A stretch of 64,000 bases of DNA from Blasia pusilla (GCA_050084515.1 CM114275.1:24242001-24306000); one strand, 5' to 3'. Numbered from the stretch's first letter, positions 1 through 10,479 are shown. Numbers and translations: made by a program. Notes: generated by a model not told the origin, from the letters alone.

Positions 1-43
1 GTGAACATCGATGTAGATTTTGTAGCGATGTGTATACACACAA
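1..43 (+). repeat. Fragment matching the terminal segment of the gypsy LTR
   Basis: The stretch ending in tgtagcgatgtgtatacaca matches the end of the segment found twice near the right end of the large gypsy element (ends near 54968 and 55557). It is cut by the window edge and is followed by unrelated sequence at about position 44. I read it as the end of a solo LTR or of an element lying to the left. The match is short, so the assignment is tentative. Confidence 0.45.
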
Positions 44-1561
44 AATACTCTTCTAGGCAAGGTCTTATTTGGGGGACTTCTTTTAGATCTTTTGGTATAG
101 GACCATGTTTGTAGGTTGTTTCTATATTTGAGGATGGTTTCTAAAATTATGAAATGTATGGATGATTGCAACAATGTACATACAACACTATGCACGAGTT
201 GGACACCATTCCAATCATCCAAACTCTCCATGAGCCATCACCCTTTTATTTCACGCATTCCATGTCTCAACATCTTGTGGTCTATCTTGCCCCCTCTTTA
301 CCACTCATCTCAAGGCTTCCCGTCCATCTTGACTCACCTAAGTTTCTCTTTTACTCACCCATGACTGAGAGCTAGATTGTGGGCGCACTTGCCCTTCTTA
401 TCCATGCCTATAATTGCCAATGGTGCTTGCTTGATCCCAAGACATGCATGAGGCTCTAACACTCATCTTCACTAATTTTGCTCCCCAGACTCATCCATCG
501 TCTATATGTGTGTAGAGACAATCTCGAGGTTCCCGCCCCACCCCAACGTGTTAAATCTAGTTTTTGTGTCGATAATGATTACGGCCCCTACAATAGTTGA
601 GCCCCGAGTGCAGAGGCTACAAAATACAAGTTATTTCGTAGAATTCTCAACCCTCCTATGTGAATATATCGACCATCCGATGGATTATAATAATTGAGTC
701 CTTTCCAAACCGATTACTCCCACGTGTTAGTATTAATGCTCTATCCCCACACGGGACCGTTCTTCTCCAAGCCGTTTTCTTCTTCTCATATTATTTTTCT
801 TCCCACCAAGTAAGTCTCCGGGAGTAGTATTCTTCTCTGAACCCTCTTCCAGGGGGCATTTTTTCTGGTCGATGATTAATCGATTCCCACAACAAGATTT
901 CTAAAAGCGTAGGACGTTCATATGCACAAGGTGGTGACGATCTCGGAAACCATGACCGCGGAGGTTGCGGCAAAGAGGCCCCACCTCCGTTGGAATTTGT
1001 TTAGATCGTCGTCTTATGGTTCTTGGTAGCGAACCTCCAACGCCTCCTCAAACACGGGATCTGCAGGGCTAGCTGCGGAGTTTCTACGAAGATTTTTGAG
1101 CTTTTCAATGGCGAGCCCAAGAGTTAGCTTGTGGCATCTACACTAATACTTGAAGCCATATTTAAAAACCCAAACCCAGGGCCGCATACCCACAATCATG
1201 AGTCACTTCCCAAATGCCTCATGGCTCCTCCGTCTCAAACTAAAATATATGCCCCTAAACCCTAGATAAGCACAAACTAGGGTTCACTAATTCATGAAGA
1301 GGCTTGGGATAGGAGTTAGGGTTTAGTAATTTGTCCGTAAACTCCAGCCGGATAAGCAGACACTCACCACTGGTGATCACTTGATTAATCTAAGCAGACC
1401 AAAACTAGGGTTCACTAATGAGGAATCTCCCAAAGCAAATGGTTCAGGAAGACAGCCGTTCAGGGAAGAAGGGTTCTCATTTTACAAGTTCCAAGCGAAG
1501 AGCATACGCTTTGGGGTTCAGGAATTCTTCTGAAGAAAGAACGAGGGTAAAGTGACAGTCA
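44..1561. other. Intergenic stretch with no recognisable gene
   Basis: Short ORFs occur on both strands but none shows a recognisable domain or codon bias. The right part (about 1240-1560) looks like promoter and leader of the ORF that starts at 1622. Confidence 0.5.
1257..1419 (+). promoter_or_regulatory. Telo-box-like motifs and a 17-bp direct repeat upstream of the 1622 ORF
   Basis: AAACCCTAG lies at 1257-1265 and the reverse form TTAGGGTTT at 1316-1324. A 17-bp direct repeat, aactagggttcactaat, occurs at 1275-1291 and 1403-1419. AAACCCTA telo-boxes are common in plant promoters, notably of translation-related genes. A promoter role here is inferred from motif and position only. Confidence 0.4.
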
Positions 1562-1621
1562 GTGTGTATACGTTTGACTCGACGACGGAGGAGGAGGAGG
1601 ACCAGAGGAAAGGGATCTGCA

Positions 1622-2149
1622 ATGGAGTTTGTGAACCAGACGAGAGTGCATGAGGGCCTTGTGAGGTTCAAGCAGATCCTAAACAGGCAAATTACGGATA
1701 ATTTCAAATTGACAGGCCCCGAATTTGAAGTTGCTATGAGGCGACTGGATCCAAATCACCCTCATCTCGCCGAGTATGGGAGCTCTTCTGGCAAACAGAT
1801 GAGTGCTGATACTGCGGGTCTGGTGCAGAGACTGAGCCAGCTGCTCGAGAGTGGAATAATTCTCTACTTTGAAGATGAAACTCCAGAGTACGAGGATTTG
1901 AGAGAGTGGGTTCAACAGAAATGGGAGGGCAACTTCAGCGTCGATGTGCTTCAATTCGAGAACATCGCAGACAAGTTCTATCTGGTAGTGGTCAGGAACG
2001 CCACTCAGCGTGCAGATATCCTGGCAGGATCGCCAATTTGCTCGGATGGACCTATGGTCTGTGTTTTTCCTTGGGAAGTCGACTTCAATCATTCTTACTT
2101 CGACATCAAGGACTTTCCTGTACGGAGATTAGAGTTTCAGGTGAGGTGA
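1622..2149 (+). CDS. DUF4283-like domain protein, possibly the first exon only
   Basis: The frame is open from 1562, but the ATG at 1622 (reading MEFVNQTRVHEGLV) is preferred because the upstream in-frame residues are a low-complexity arginine run. The protein is 175 residues from that start. Residues about 95-170 (LREWVQQKW, KFYLVVVRN, a GSP turn, FPWEVDFNHSYFDIKDFP) resemble the DUF4283 fold found at the N terminus of plant LINE or zinc-knuckle ORF1-type proteins. No C-terminal zinc knuckle follows. The ORF stops just after a good splice donor (CAG at 2138-2140 followed by GTGAGG), so this may be only the first coding exon. It has no frame damage, unlike the transposon remnants elsewhere, and has a plausible promoter. 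It may be a host gene descended from a retroelement ORF1. The function is not known. Confidence 0.55.
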   Translation: MEFVNQTRVHEGLVRFKQILNRQITDNFKLTGPEFEVAMRRLDPNHPHLAEYGSSSGKQMSADTAGLVQRLSQLLESGIILYFEDETPEYEDLREWVQQKWEGNFSVDVLQFENIADKFYLVVVRNATQRADILAGSPICSDGPMVCVFPWEVDFNHSYFDIKDFPVRRLEFQVR

Positions 2150-2636
2150 TCTCACGCCCTCCACTCATTTCAGGACTCCCTTGGAAATTGCAGTAGATTT
2201 CTCACTCTTATGGAAGCTCGCATGGAAGGTGTGTCGTTTGCGCCATGGGGACCTTGACGGCTCTCACTCTTTTCAAGGGAATGATGATGGGATACTAATT
2301 CAGAACTGTGATTGGCACTAGTTGGAGTTTCGCTCATTGTTTTGTGGGGGCTCGGAGGAATTTTTTTCTGAAATCTCTGAGAGAATGGCGCTAGTGGGGG
2401 TTATCCTTATGTGCATTGACTGAGATTGATCAGGAGTGAACTCTGCTGGTGCTCGTTTCCTCCTCTCCTTGAGATCTGAGCTTTTGACCACGACGATTGT
2501 GGGTTTCAGATGAGCAGAGAATGGAGAAGTGAAGAATAGTAGCAAATGGGGAAATCCTCCTTTTAGTGTTTGAAGACTACCAACGAATGACTGGACAGGC
2601 ATGGGAACGCAGCGGGAATCTGTCAAAATTGAGGTG

Positions 2637-2895
2637 ATTCGACACGGACTTCGTCACGCATCTCAGGAATTCCAGTTGTAAGGAAGACATTAGTGGAGGT
2701 TCAGGAAGTTTTATGGAAAGAGATCACGGTATTTCTGGGATTAATTCTTTGTGGGTGGACCAGCTCAAGTCATCCTTGGTGGACAATCTCGTGAAGTTAG
2801 ATGATGAGTTCTCGGATTGCAGGTCCGTCGAAAACGACAACGGATCGTGCTACAAGTCAGACAGGAACTTGAAGGAGATTTCAAAATACACTTAG
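2637..2895 (+). other. Possible downstream coding segment, unassigned
   Basis: An open frame that includes WVDQLKSSLVDNLVKLDDEF and ends at a stop near 2895 has acidic, ordinary protein composition, and an acceptor-like CTCAG lies near its start. It could be a later exon of the 1622 gene or chance. I recognise no domain. Confidence 0.2.
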
Positions 2896-4400
2896 AGAGT
2901 ATTGGAGCATTGAATGGCATTTGTACATCATGCCCACACCTCCCCCCACCCGTGGAGGTTGTCGGGCTTTTTTCCCCCAGCCAGCTCAGATTTGTTGAGC
3001 TGCCAGCTGAAAGCGAAAAGTTTTGACGAAGTCGATCGTTGGCAGAGCAGGAAAGAGTGCTTACGAAATACACCACTGGAAGATTCTGACTCCGCACAGC
3101 CTCATAGATCCTTCGGACTTCCGAGGTCGGGACGGGATTCATGGGTTTGTGCGGAATTAGACTTAAGTAGTCCAAGAGGAAGTCTCCAACTATCTACGCA
3201 GATGTTATGTTGACACTGGCCATATGACAACTCCCTAAGTCATCGATTGCTGTTTTCCCGCCTCCACATTCTTAGGTCAGCGCTCCAAAACCGGCACCAT
3301 CATTTCTACCACCTCGCAATGAGATATCGATAGCTCCTGGTCCCTTAACAGAGTGGAATCAAAGTGAAATCATCTGCAATTGTGCGCTCTGGTAGACTGG
3401 GGCGTGCAAATTTTGTGCAGGTACACCTTCTTGACGTCCCCTTTCTTGCCGTTGGATTGAGTCGGATGAGGACTTGGGATGTGGCCTTGCCCTTGTCCCC
3501 CTTTCCATGGGACGGTGCACATAGCATTATCTTGTTCTTCAATCCATATCTTGGGTTGGAGAGGAATCTCCTTGACCTTAGCCCCACACCAGAAACAGAA
3601 ATGTGAAGCAAGTAGGGCAAGTGTCATGATGAAACATAAAGTGGGTATCAGAGGCTATTTGTGAGTGTCAATTAACATGGAGTACACATGCTTTGGAGGA
3701 CACTCACTTCCATTGTTGTGAAGTCACTGTCGAGGATTCCTTACTCATGGAGGAAAAGCTCTTCCACTGTTGTTAAGTCACTTTCAAGGACTGGGCCAAA
3801 GATCCAATGTAGTCGTCATTACACTACATCACATTATATGTAGAAATGTTGAATAAGTATAGAACCTATGTTTCCACCTATGGAGGGGAATCACTGCATC
3901 AAATTTCGGATTAAATAACAAGATTCTCCGGGTCATGTGCAGAACTGCGCTCGCATGTACGACGTGGTGTGCTTAGGTGGTTGTGAACAATCCTTGATCC
4001 AAGAGAGAACATCACATTTTACAATCCACAACCCACATCTTCGCCTTCCATGCATTCATCATCGCAGAAATGGTCTGGTGGTTGGAAGGTAACCCTCACT
4101 CGTATGAGAGGTGGGCTCTTTTTTATTACTTCCAAATTGTAAGCCTCAAGTGGATTTGGGGCCCTATCTTCACAGGTACTCTAAAATCGCACCATACTAA
4201 TTCCACTCTCTGCACAGATTGAAGAAAAGAAAAAAGGTATGTAAGAAATGATGAATATAACACCGGAAGGCAACGAGGACATTTGTACATGATTGCTAAG
4301 TCCTATTCTTTCCATGGCGACTTGTCAGAACCATACCCGGCTACTGCAAACACCGGAAGTGGAATCATGTGATGAAAAACTCTTTTGATCTGATATCAGT
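2896..4400. other. Intergenic region, no supported gene
   Basis: Only short overlapping ORFs on both strands are present. A small imperfect direct duplication (the cttccattgttgtgaagtca type) sits near 3707-3738 and 3767-3798. I see nothing else that I can support. Confidence 0.4.
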
Positions 4401-4401
4401 A

Positions 4402-4420
4402 GCTCTCTCTCTCTCTCTCT
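4402..4420. repeat. (CT)n microsatellite
   Basis: A pure CT run just downstream of the alpha-amylase stop codon (the gene is on the minus strand), so it may lie in its 3' untranslated region. Confidence 0.8.
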
Positions 4421-4491
4421 GTGACGAATAATGTACAGATTCCGGAGGTAGAGGCTGTGCTTCTCCCTCGTTCAACGCGGTTCAGAGAGCA

Positions 4492-7451
4492 CTATCTTCC
4501 AGGATCCACCAACCCTGGCACCTCCTGCAGGATTCGCCTCCTTGTCTCTTGGGACATTTTGTCGGTAAGGCGAACGGGCTGGACTGGTCGGTGCTCGAGA
4601 GTATTTTTCGGTGGTGGTTGGACGTCTGCTGTCGCAGGTAGGGGAGGCAAGGGTTTGGTACTTTCCCATACTGCGAAGTTCGGTCCACTTAAAACCATAG
4701 CCCAACTGCTCTTGTCAGGAAGCAGATCGCCCAGATCGAACCTGCACAATCTCGGAACAGCCTCATCAAGTTCCTGGCAAAAAATAAATGGGTCTATCGA
4801 GCTGCAGAGCTGTGCGTTCACGAGAAGCTTTCGACGCTCAGCGAAAGTTCAGGTAAGCCCTTCGATGCGGAAATGTAGGGCTTCCGTACCTTGGGCCAAG
4901 CTTCAAAATCACTCGATCATCGATTTTTGCTACGTAGAGATCCGCTTCTGCTTTCTGAATGGTCACTTGGCTTCTGGCGTTTATGCGATTCCGTTTTCGT
5001 AGTTTCACCAACTTCCTTATCTCACTCTTCAGCTTGTACTCGAAGATATGGTCATAGAACTGGTGCGTTCAGGCACAGCGAACGATCGTAAGTAATGAAA
5101 CTAAAACATCCCAAACTTCCCGCCCAGAAAACGTCAAGAAATTACAAGGCTCACATGGCTTCCGGAAGCCATGTCTTGAGACGTAAGGTGAGTCTGCTCT
5201 AGCAGCAAAAGAGTCTCCTGACCACTCCAGCACACGACTTGGAGGCAGCCTGAGCCTGGTACTCACAATGCAAGGAAACCCAGGATGGGTGAGGATGTAA
5301 GCATAACCCTGCAGGACCTGCTTGTCAGGAAAGTTCCAGTGGCGCTGAGTGGACCCAGTGTCGTGGTTGTCGAGAAATGTCACAGCCTTTTGAGGATACC
5401 AACCTGCAACAGCCGAAAGAGTGGCGACTGAGATGATCGACAGAATCAGGAGGCTCCCAATCTGCACTCTCATGGCTTTTGCATGATCTCCTCACAGACT
5501 ACTCTTGGATTTAGGAGGGCGGAAGCTCTCCTAAATCCAAGACGTCCCCTCGTGATTTGCAGTGCTCTCTCTCTCTCTCTAACGAGGGCAGCACTGGTAA
5601 GAACTCCAAGTCCTGCAGAATCTCGTATAGGGAACATTCCTAGGAGTAAAACCTCACATGGGTAGCATGGAGCAGATTCAGTACTCTATCAGTCTTACCG
5701 ATGACACCGGGGGGCTTGCCCCCCGCATCTGATAGACGCCCATACTCCCCCTGTCCCTCGACAGCACGTTGGAGGATACCTTTGGTGGTGAAGTCGAATG
5801 CAGAGCAAGTACCTTGCGTCCCATCGATCCAGTCAACAATTATCTGCCGATGTTTATCTGTGGAGCACATGGATGAACTTTGTGAGCAACTCCTGATTTG
5901 CAGTGCTCTCTAACCTTTGGAGAGGTTAGAGGGCAAAATCTTTAAATATCTTTAAAATCCGACATCCCCCCATAAAATTCAAGAATGAATGCAAAGCAGC
6001 AGCTCATTCACGCTCTTGTTCAGGGGAGCTGGTGAAGACTCGGGACCAGTGACAGATCCCTATTTTATTTTATGATCAGGATTGTCACCAAATGGACACG
6101 GCCTCTTCCTTGTTGCACCCAAAGCGTCACTGCTATGACTGCAGCATAACTGAAAGACAGAGGAGCAGCTAGGGTGGAATTTCACAGAGAGCAATTGATA
6201 CGGAGGTTACTCTGATCGAAAGACAGTTGACCATTCCAGTACTCCATCGAAGTCCATAGCTCCCCTACAGCGAAAGATGGGTTCGTTCTTTGACAATAAC
6301 TGTGCACAAATAACCAAACGACGCAGAATCAGACTTGATGAACAGCATTGGCACCCCAGAACGGAGGGAAGACACGAGTGAACACAAGTAGATCATCTCG
6401 ACCTTTCAGCGCTGTCTCCAGTCAGTGCAACCCTGTTTTAAGAGATATGACTTCGTAAATGCAGAGAGCCGGTAACCCATTGCATCTGCTTATATTCCTG
6501 ATCGTCGAGATTCCCGCAAGGAATTCTTACATTTGAGTGTATTTAGCTGCGTAGCCTTTGACAAAATCGAATCGCCATCCATCGAATCCAACTTCTGCTC
6601 GTAACCAATTCATCCAGTCGCTCAACTCGTCCTGGACTTGTTTGTTTGTGTGATCGAGATCTGGAGCTGCTCCATAGCTTTCCCCAGTGTCGTGTTTACC
6701 CTTTCCACCACTATCATACACATCATCATCCACCACAGCCCAAGGGCCCCAGTCGAGTCTCTTGTCTCGATTTCCTCCCTTGAAGATGTTCCAGTGTCCT
6801 TTGTTGTCCTGCTTTACTCCACTTCGGTGATTGATGACAATATCTGCAATGCAGAAAATTTTGTGGCGATGAAGCTCATCAATCAGCTCCTTCAGCTCGG
6901 AGCCCGTGCCATAACTAGATGCATCCAGGTTGTAGAGCTCGGTGGGTAGATATCCTGTTTCCACCCCATGTCACAGATGAGTGAACTTTCCAGATGCGCA
7001 CTTGAGGAGACTGAAGTTCCTCAGATTGAATGTTTTTTAGTTTCACGTTCTGCAGCAACTTCTTTCAACCCACTCTCACGAAAGCATTTGAGTACATGGC
7101 CATACCCAGAGCGTGATGGTCCAACTGAGCTGAGGAAAACTTTGCCGTATGGAGTGGAGGACAGCAGCAGATTTGGCTAAATCTACAACAAACTCTCAGA
7201 AATACTTGATTCTTCATGGCCAGATGTCAGTCATTCGAAACAGCATTGCGAACTCAAAATTTCTCACTAAGGTCAAACTTCCCCAGGGGGCTATACTTAC
7301 CCTGCCTGTCCACCGACTTGGAAACTGGGGGAAGCCAGACATCAGTTACGCCGATTGAACATATTTCCTCTGCTTTCGCCTTCAAAGACACCCACCAGTG
7401 CTGTTTGTGAGATTCCCAATTAAATCCCTGCACAACCAACACCCACACGAA
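4492..7451 (-). CDS. Alpha-amylase (GH13), seven exons recognised
   Basis: Endo-hydrolysis of alpha-1,4-glucan (starch) by a plant AMY-type enzyme. Exons on the minus strand: 7301-7451, 6531-6954, 6211-6299, 5699-5857, 5267-5403, 4890-5059, 4492-4741. All junctions are GT-AG and keep frame (460 codons including stop). The 6211-6299 and 4890-5059 exons contain no ATG. The conserved GH13 series is complete: [33 protein letters not shown] (nucleophile Asp), FAVGELW (acid/base Glu), FLDNHDTGS (third Asp), [11 protein letters not shown], and the C-terminal sheet ending SGPNFAVWE. The core is about 405 residues, as in barley AMY. A proline-rich tail of about 54 residues follows and is unusual. The first exon is uncertain: 7575-7631 could encode MLAALGFFTALVRLACLCV, a signal-like leader, so secretion is only suggested. 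No frame damage is seen; the gene is probably functional. Confidence 0.93.
5503..5542. repeat. Perfect 15-bp-arm hairpin in an alpha-amylase intron
   Basis: The arm at 5503-5517 (tcttggatttaggag) is perfectly complementary to 5528-5542, with a 10-nt loop. It lies in the intron between the 5699-5857 and 5267-5403 exons. It may be a remnant of a short inverted-repeat element. No function is implied. Confidence 0.8.
5553..5911. repeat. 18-bp direct repeats flanking one alpha-amylase exon
   Basis: The sequence tgatttgcagtgctctct occurs at 5553-5570 and 5894-5911, in the two introns on either side of the 5699-5857 exon. In the left copy it runs into a (CT)n tract at about 5563-5580. It could reflect a local duplication or a repeat inserted twice. 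Confidence 0.6.
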
Positions 7452-7903
7452 CTGAAGCTCAGAACCTTCGCACTACCGTCGAATCGCACATGAAAGAACG
7501 GATTTCCAAGAAACACAATGACGAGGCATTGACTGGACAAGAGGAAAAAGTGCTAGTTTGGGTAGGCACATTCGCACACACAAGCAAGCAAGGCGAACTA
7601 AAGCTGTGAAGAATCCCAAGGCAGCCAGCATAACAGTACAGGTGAGAATCGGACAATAGAGTGAAACGAATCTGAAAAGGGACCTTCACCCAACATACAT
7701 GTCTCAGCTCTACATTCTTCCAGTCTTCGCCACTCCCGACTGATCGGTTATCTCACATCGACTGATGATGGACTGGACAATAGAGTGAGATGAAAATAAA
7801 AAGGGACTCCTGATGCAGATTCCCTACTTCTCAGGTCACATCCCACACATCCATGAAAACAGCGAGAAGGCATGGAGTTCCCAGGAGATTTCCATAGGCT
7901 CAG

Positions 7904-7977
7904 CGATCACGAAGGGATTCGAACCCCCGACCTTCAGATCCGAAGTCTGACGCGCTAATCCACTGCGCTACGCGACC
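7904..7977 (-). tRNA. tRNA-Arg (anticodon TCG)
   Basis: A 74-nt minus-strand gene beginning GGTCGCG, whose acceptor strand pairs with CGTGATC before a G discriminator. The D arm is of the TAGCGCAGTGGATTAGCG type. The anticodon stem TCAGA/TCTGA encloses the loop CTTCGGA, which gives anticodon TCG (Arg, CGA codons). The T loop is TTCGAAT with a GGGGG/CCCTT stem containing two G-U pairs. There is no intron, and CCA is not encoded, as expected for a nuclear gene. It lies about 450 bp upstream of the alpha-amylase exons on the same strand and should be an independent Pol III unit. Confidence 0.95.
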
Positions 7978-8008
7978 CCACGACACACAGCTCGACTTTT
8001 TATTTTAA

Positions 8009-8998
8009 TTACTCATGAGTTGCAGATAACGTCGTGACAATCGATCGAAGTTCTATGGCTGGAAACGTCAATGTCGAAGTTGCGGGTGTTGTCGAAGGGG
8101 AAAGGGCGAACCACACAAACCGATAAAACTGAAACGGCCTTCGTAATGAAATGACGAAACGGTGAAAATCGATGGCGTCCACGTCCGAATGAATGCACAA
8201 TTCATGTCGAAACACGGCTCCCTCATTTGAAGTATGGGTCTCCTCATTGGAAGGATTCGACGTTTCAAGTAGAGGGAACCCCTGAATTGACAAGCGGGTG
8301 CTGGCGCAGAGCGATGGTGGAGGCACAGGCGCGCGGTGTACCTGGAGAAGAACGTTGTCGTAAGGACCGAGAGGAGGAGGCCTGCCTGGTCGCACGCGAA
8401 AGCCATGGATTTCTGGCCTAACCCTGGAATTGTCATGTCGGTGCAGTTGCTTCTCGGAGCCGTCTCCGTTCTCGAATTTCTCCGCCTTGTCGCCCTCAGC
8501 TGTGATGAAGCTGCGCAGGGGAACGATCCGCCCGCCTGGAAACTCGAAGGCTCGACCGTGGCGTGCGCCGCAATTCGACTCGAATGTCGAGCCGCCCCGC
8601 GCTGCGATTGTGCCCCGGTTCCACAACGACGCGCCAAACGCTTCGCTGCTGCGCATGAGTCGCGAGCCCGCATGCGAGTGGCAGGAGAAACAAGGCGCCG
8701 GCTTTCTGCGCACTCCGGAGGTGCTTCGCGAGGGATCGCCTCTCAATCCTCCAGAGACCGAACCACTGCCCCCGACTACGACTACTCTGCCAGCCTGCTC
8801 CGCCCTCACGAACACGCAGCGAGCACCATTGCCCTCTCTGGCGGAGCACAGCCCGACGAGCCTGAGATTCTCCGACGCTCCGCGCGATCGCTCACTCGCT
8901 GCGCCCTCAGAACGAACGGGAGGCAGCGGACCGCTGCTCCCAGTCCAATTCCAACTCCAACGGGCACAACAACACGCTGCCGGGCCGAGCAGGCTCAT
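8009..8998 (-). CDS. Hypothetical protein in a GC-rich block (uncertain)
   Basis: A 329-codon minus-strand frame in a block much richer in GC than its surroundings. The first two thirds are rich in Ser, Arg, Ala and Gly, like a plastid or mitochondrial targeting segment or a plant first exon. A CT-rich leader-like stretch lies upstream (about 9000-9300). A donor-like CAG/GTACAC follows the residues YDNVLLQ near 8340, so the last third may be intron. I recognise no domain. Long ORFs are also open on the opposite strand here, which is expected in GC-rich DNA and lowers confidence. It could be a truncated gene or a transcript leader. Confidence 0.3.
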   Translation of the reverse strand: MSLLGPAACCCARWSWNWTGSSGPLPPVRSEGAASERSRGASENLRLVGLCSAREGNGARCVFVRAEQAGRVVVVGGSGSVSGGLRGDPSRSTSGVRRKPAPCFSCHSHAGSRLMRSSEAFGASLWNRGTIAARGGSTFESNCGARHGRAFEFPGGRIVPLRSFITAEGDKAEKFENGDGSEKQLHRHDNSRVRPEIHGFRVRPGRPPPLGPYDNVLLQVHRAPVPPPSLCASTRLSIQGFPLLETSNPSNEETHTSNEGAVFRHELCIHSDVDAIDFHRFVISLRRPFQFYRFVWFALSPSTTPATSTLTFPAIELRSIVTTLSATHE

Positions 8999-9403
8999 TT
9001 TTTTCTGCAGACGATTGTCTTGAGAAGCGAGGGGGCATGGGCACGAGCAGCAGGCAGCCGCGGCAAACGCGAACGGGATTCAAACGCAACAGCAGCAGCA
9101 GTAGCAATCGTTCGAATTCGGACGAGGAACAGCGCTCGCGGGGGATTCGAAAAACGGACGAGGAGGACGAGGATGGAAGCGCTGAGATGCAGGGAGACAT
9201 GAGCACGAGAAAGCGCAGGGAGACGGCGACATGGGACGGGGAAGCTTCGTTCTACGCTACCTCTCCTCGGCTCCTCGCGTCCGGCGCACAAATTCTTGTG
9301 AGAATAGTCGGACACATGATGAATGACGAACGCTCAGGTTCCCGAAAGAGACCCGTTGTCACATCCGAGTCCCCTGCACTTCGACAATCCGACTCGCCTG
9401 CAC

Positions 9404-9535
9404 TGAACGAACGAACGAACGAACCACCTGAGAAGAAAGAAGAATGAATGCACGAATTCCGCACAGACAGACACACGCACACACTGAATTGCACTGTGTC
9501 ACAGACACAGACAGAGAGTGTGTGTTGTGTGTCCA
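9404..9535. repeat. Low-complexity tract: (GAAC)n then CA/AGAC-rich
   Basis: A run of gaacgaacgaac is followed by a CA-rich and cagacaga-rich stretch. It marks the left edge of the GC-rich block. Confidence 0.6.
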
Positions 9536-9702
9536 TGCAGACTTTCGGGACGGTCCGCAGGGAAATGACCGGGAGAGCATCCCGGTCTGGGCCGGTCACG
9601 CTTTCAAACGACTCCCGTAGAAGCCATTACGGCACTCGCTCGTAAACCAGAACGTGCCCCAATGAACTCGAAAATTTTCATCTTGTTCCCGGTTCCGGCT
9701 GG

Positions 9703-10075
9703 TAAGTGGCTTTCCTGTTTAACTTTACGGGAGGAGGATTAGAGCAACCTGAAACGTGTCAAGATTTTTAAAAACCGGTATGCGATCCTCTTAATAATAT
9801 AGAGTTACTAGACGGTGTAACTCCGGGTGAAAACGAAACAAATCCTATTGGTAAAAAAGACACTTGTCATAAGAGCACTCTCCAAGAATGATAAGTGGCT
9901 TTCCTGTTTAACTTTACGGGAGGAGGATTAGAGCAACCTGAAACGTGTCAGATTTTAAAAACCGGTATGCTATCCGAGTTACTAGAGATGTAACTCGGAT
10001 AATATAGAGTTACTAGACTGTGTAACTCCGGGTGAAAACTAAACAAGTCCTATTGGTACAAAAAGACATTTGATA
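9703..10075. repeat. Two-copy tandem repeat, about 189-bp period
   Basis: Copy 1 starts at 9703 and copy 2 at 9892; both begin taagtggctttcctgttta and both end with the tcctattggta block. Copy 2 has an extra perfect hairpin, atccgagttac / gtaactcggat, inserted beside the shared imperfect gagttac...gtaactc hairpin. It ends at the palindrome that starts at 10073. Only two copies exist and there are no unique spacers, so it is not a CRISPR array. It is most like a duplicated MITE-type repeat. Confidence 0.85.
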
Positions 10076-10106
10076 CATAGATAAATAATTTTATTTATCT
10101 ATGTAT
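10073..10106. repeat. Perfect AT-rich hairpin, 15-bp arms
   Basis: The arm atacatagataaata at 10073-10087 is perfectly complementary to 10092-10106, with the loop attt. It abuts the tandem repeat. Confidence 0.9.
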
Positions 10107-10252
10107 TTCACCTCCGAATTAGTCACCTACAATATTAATTACATCTATGTTACAAGTCAATTATTAAACTACCCGCATGTCCCTTACAAATCATACTTGG
10201 GTTCCAATCTATGTTATAATTGGAGGGTGTTTTCTTCATTTGCAAACACCTC

Positions 10253-10295
10253 GTTGCTTGACACGTTTCATCGACCGGGCCACGTGTCAAGCAAC
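10253..10295. repeat. Perfect hairpin, 14-bp arms
   Basis: The arm gttgcttgacacgt at 10253-10266 is perfectly complementary to 10282-10295, with a 15-nt loop. It contains an ACGTGTC core, as in G-box/ABRE-like sites, but no gene lies close enough to suggest a promoter role. Confidence 0.85.
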
Positions 10296-10479
10296 ATATT
10301 TTCTATTTTATGGTCAGTAATAAAATATTTCTCCTTATACGGGGAAAAATTTTATGTGCAATATGATTAGTCTTTTCACTCCCGACATGGCACGGGCTAC
10401 CCACTACTCCATATTTACTAGAGGATTGGAAAACGTGTGAATAATTTAAAGTACCCATTTTTAATGTAAAAATATGGCT

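Noticed and set aside
1257-1324. Telomeric repeat
   Set aside because: Single TTTAGGG-type units scattered in a promoter region, not a tandem array.
4421-5002. 193-codon plus-strand ORF
   Set aside because: It is antisense to two confirmed alpha-amylase exons and has no domain; a shadow of conserved coding sequence.
5404-5473. Signal-peptide-like [20 protein letters not shown] fused to alpha-amylase
   Set aside because: It is intron sequence read through: a clear acceptor (GTTGCAG) precedes the WYPQKAV exon, and the true upstream exon joins in phase.
8336-9202. 288-codon plus-strand ORF
   Set aside because: Arg/Ala/Thr-rich composition typical of antisense frames in GC-rich DNA; no motif.
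9703-10075. Possible CRISPR-like array
   Set aside because: Only two long diverged repeats, no spacers, eukaryotic context.
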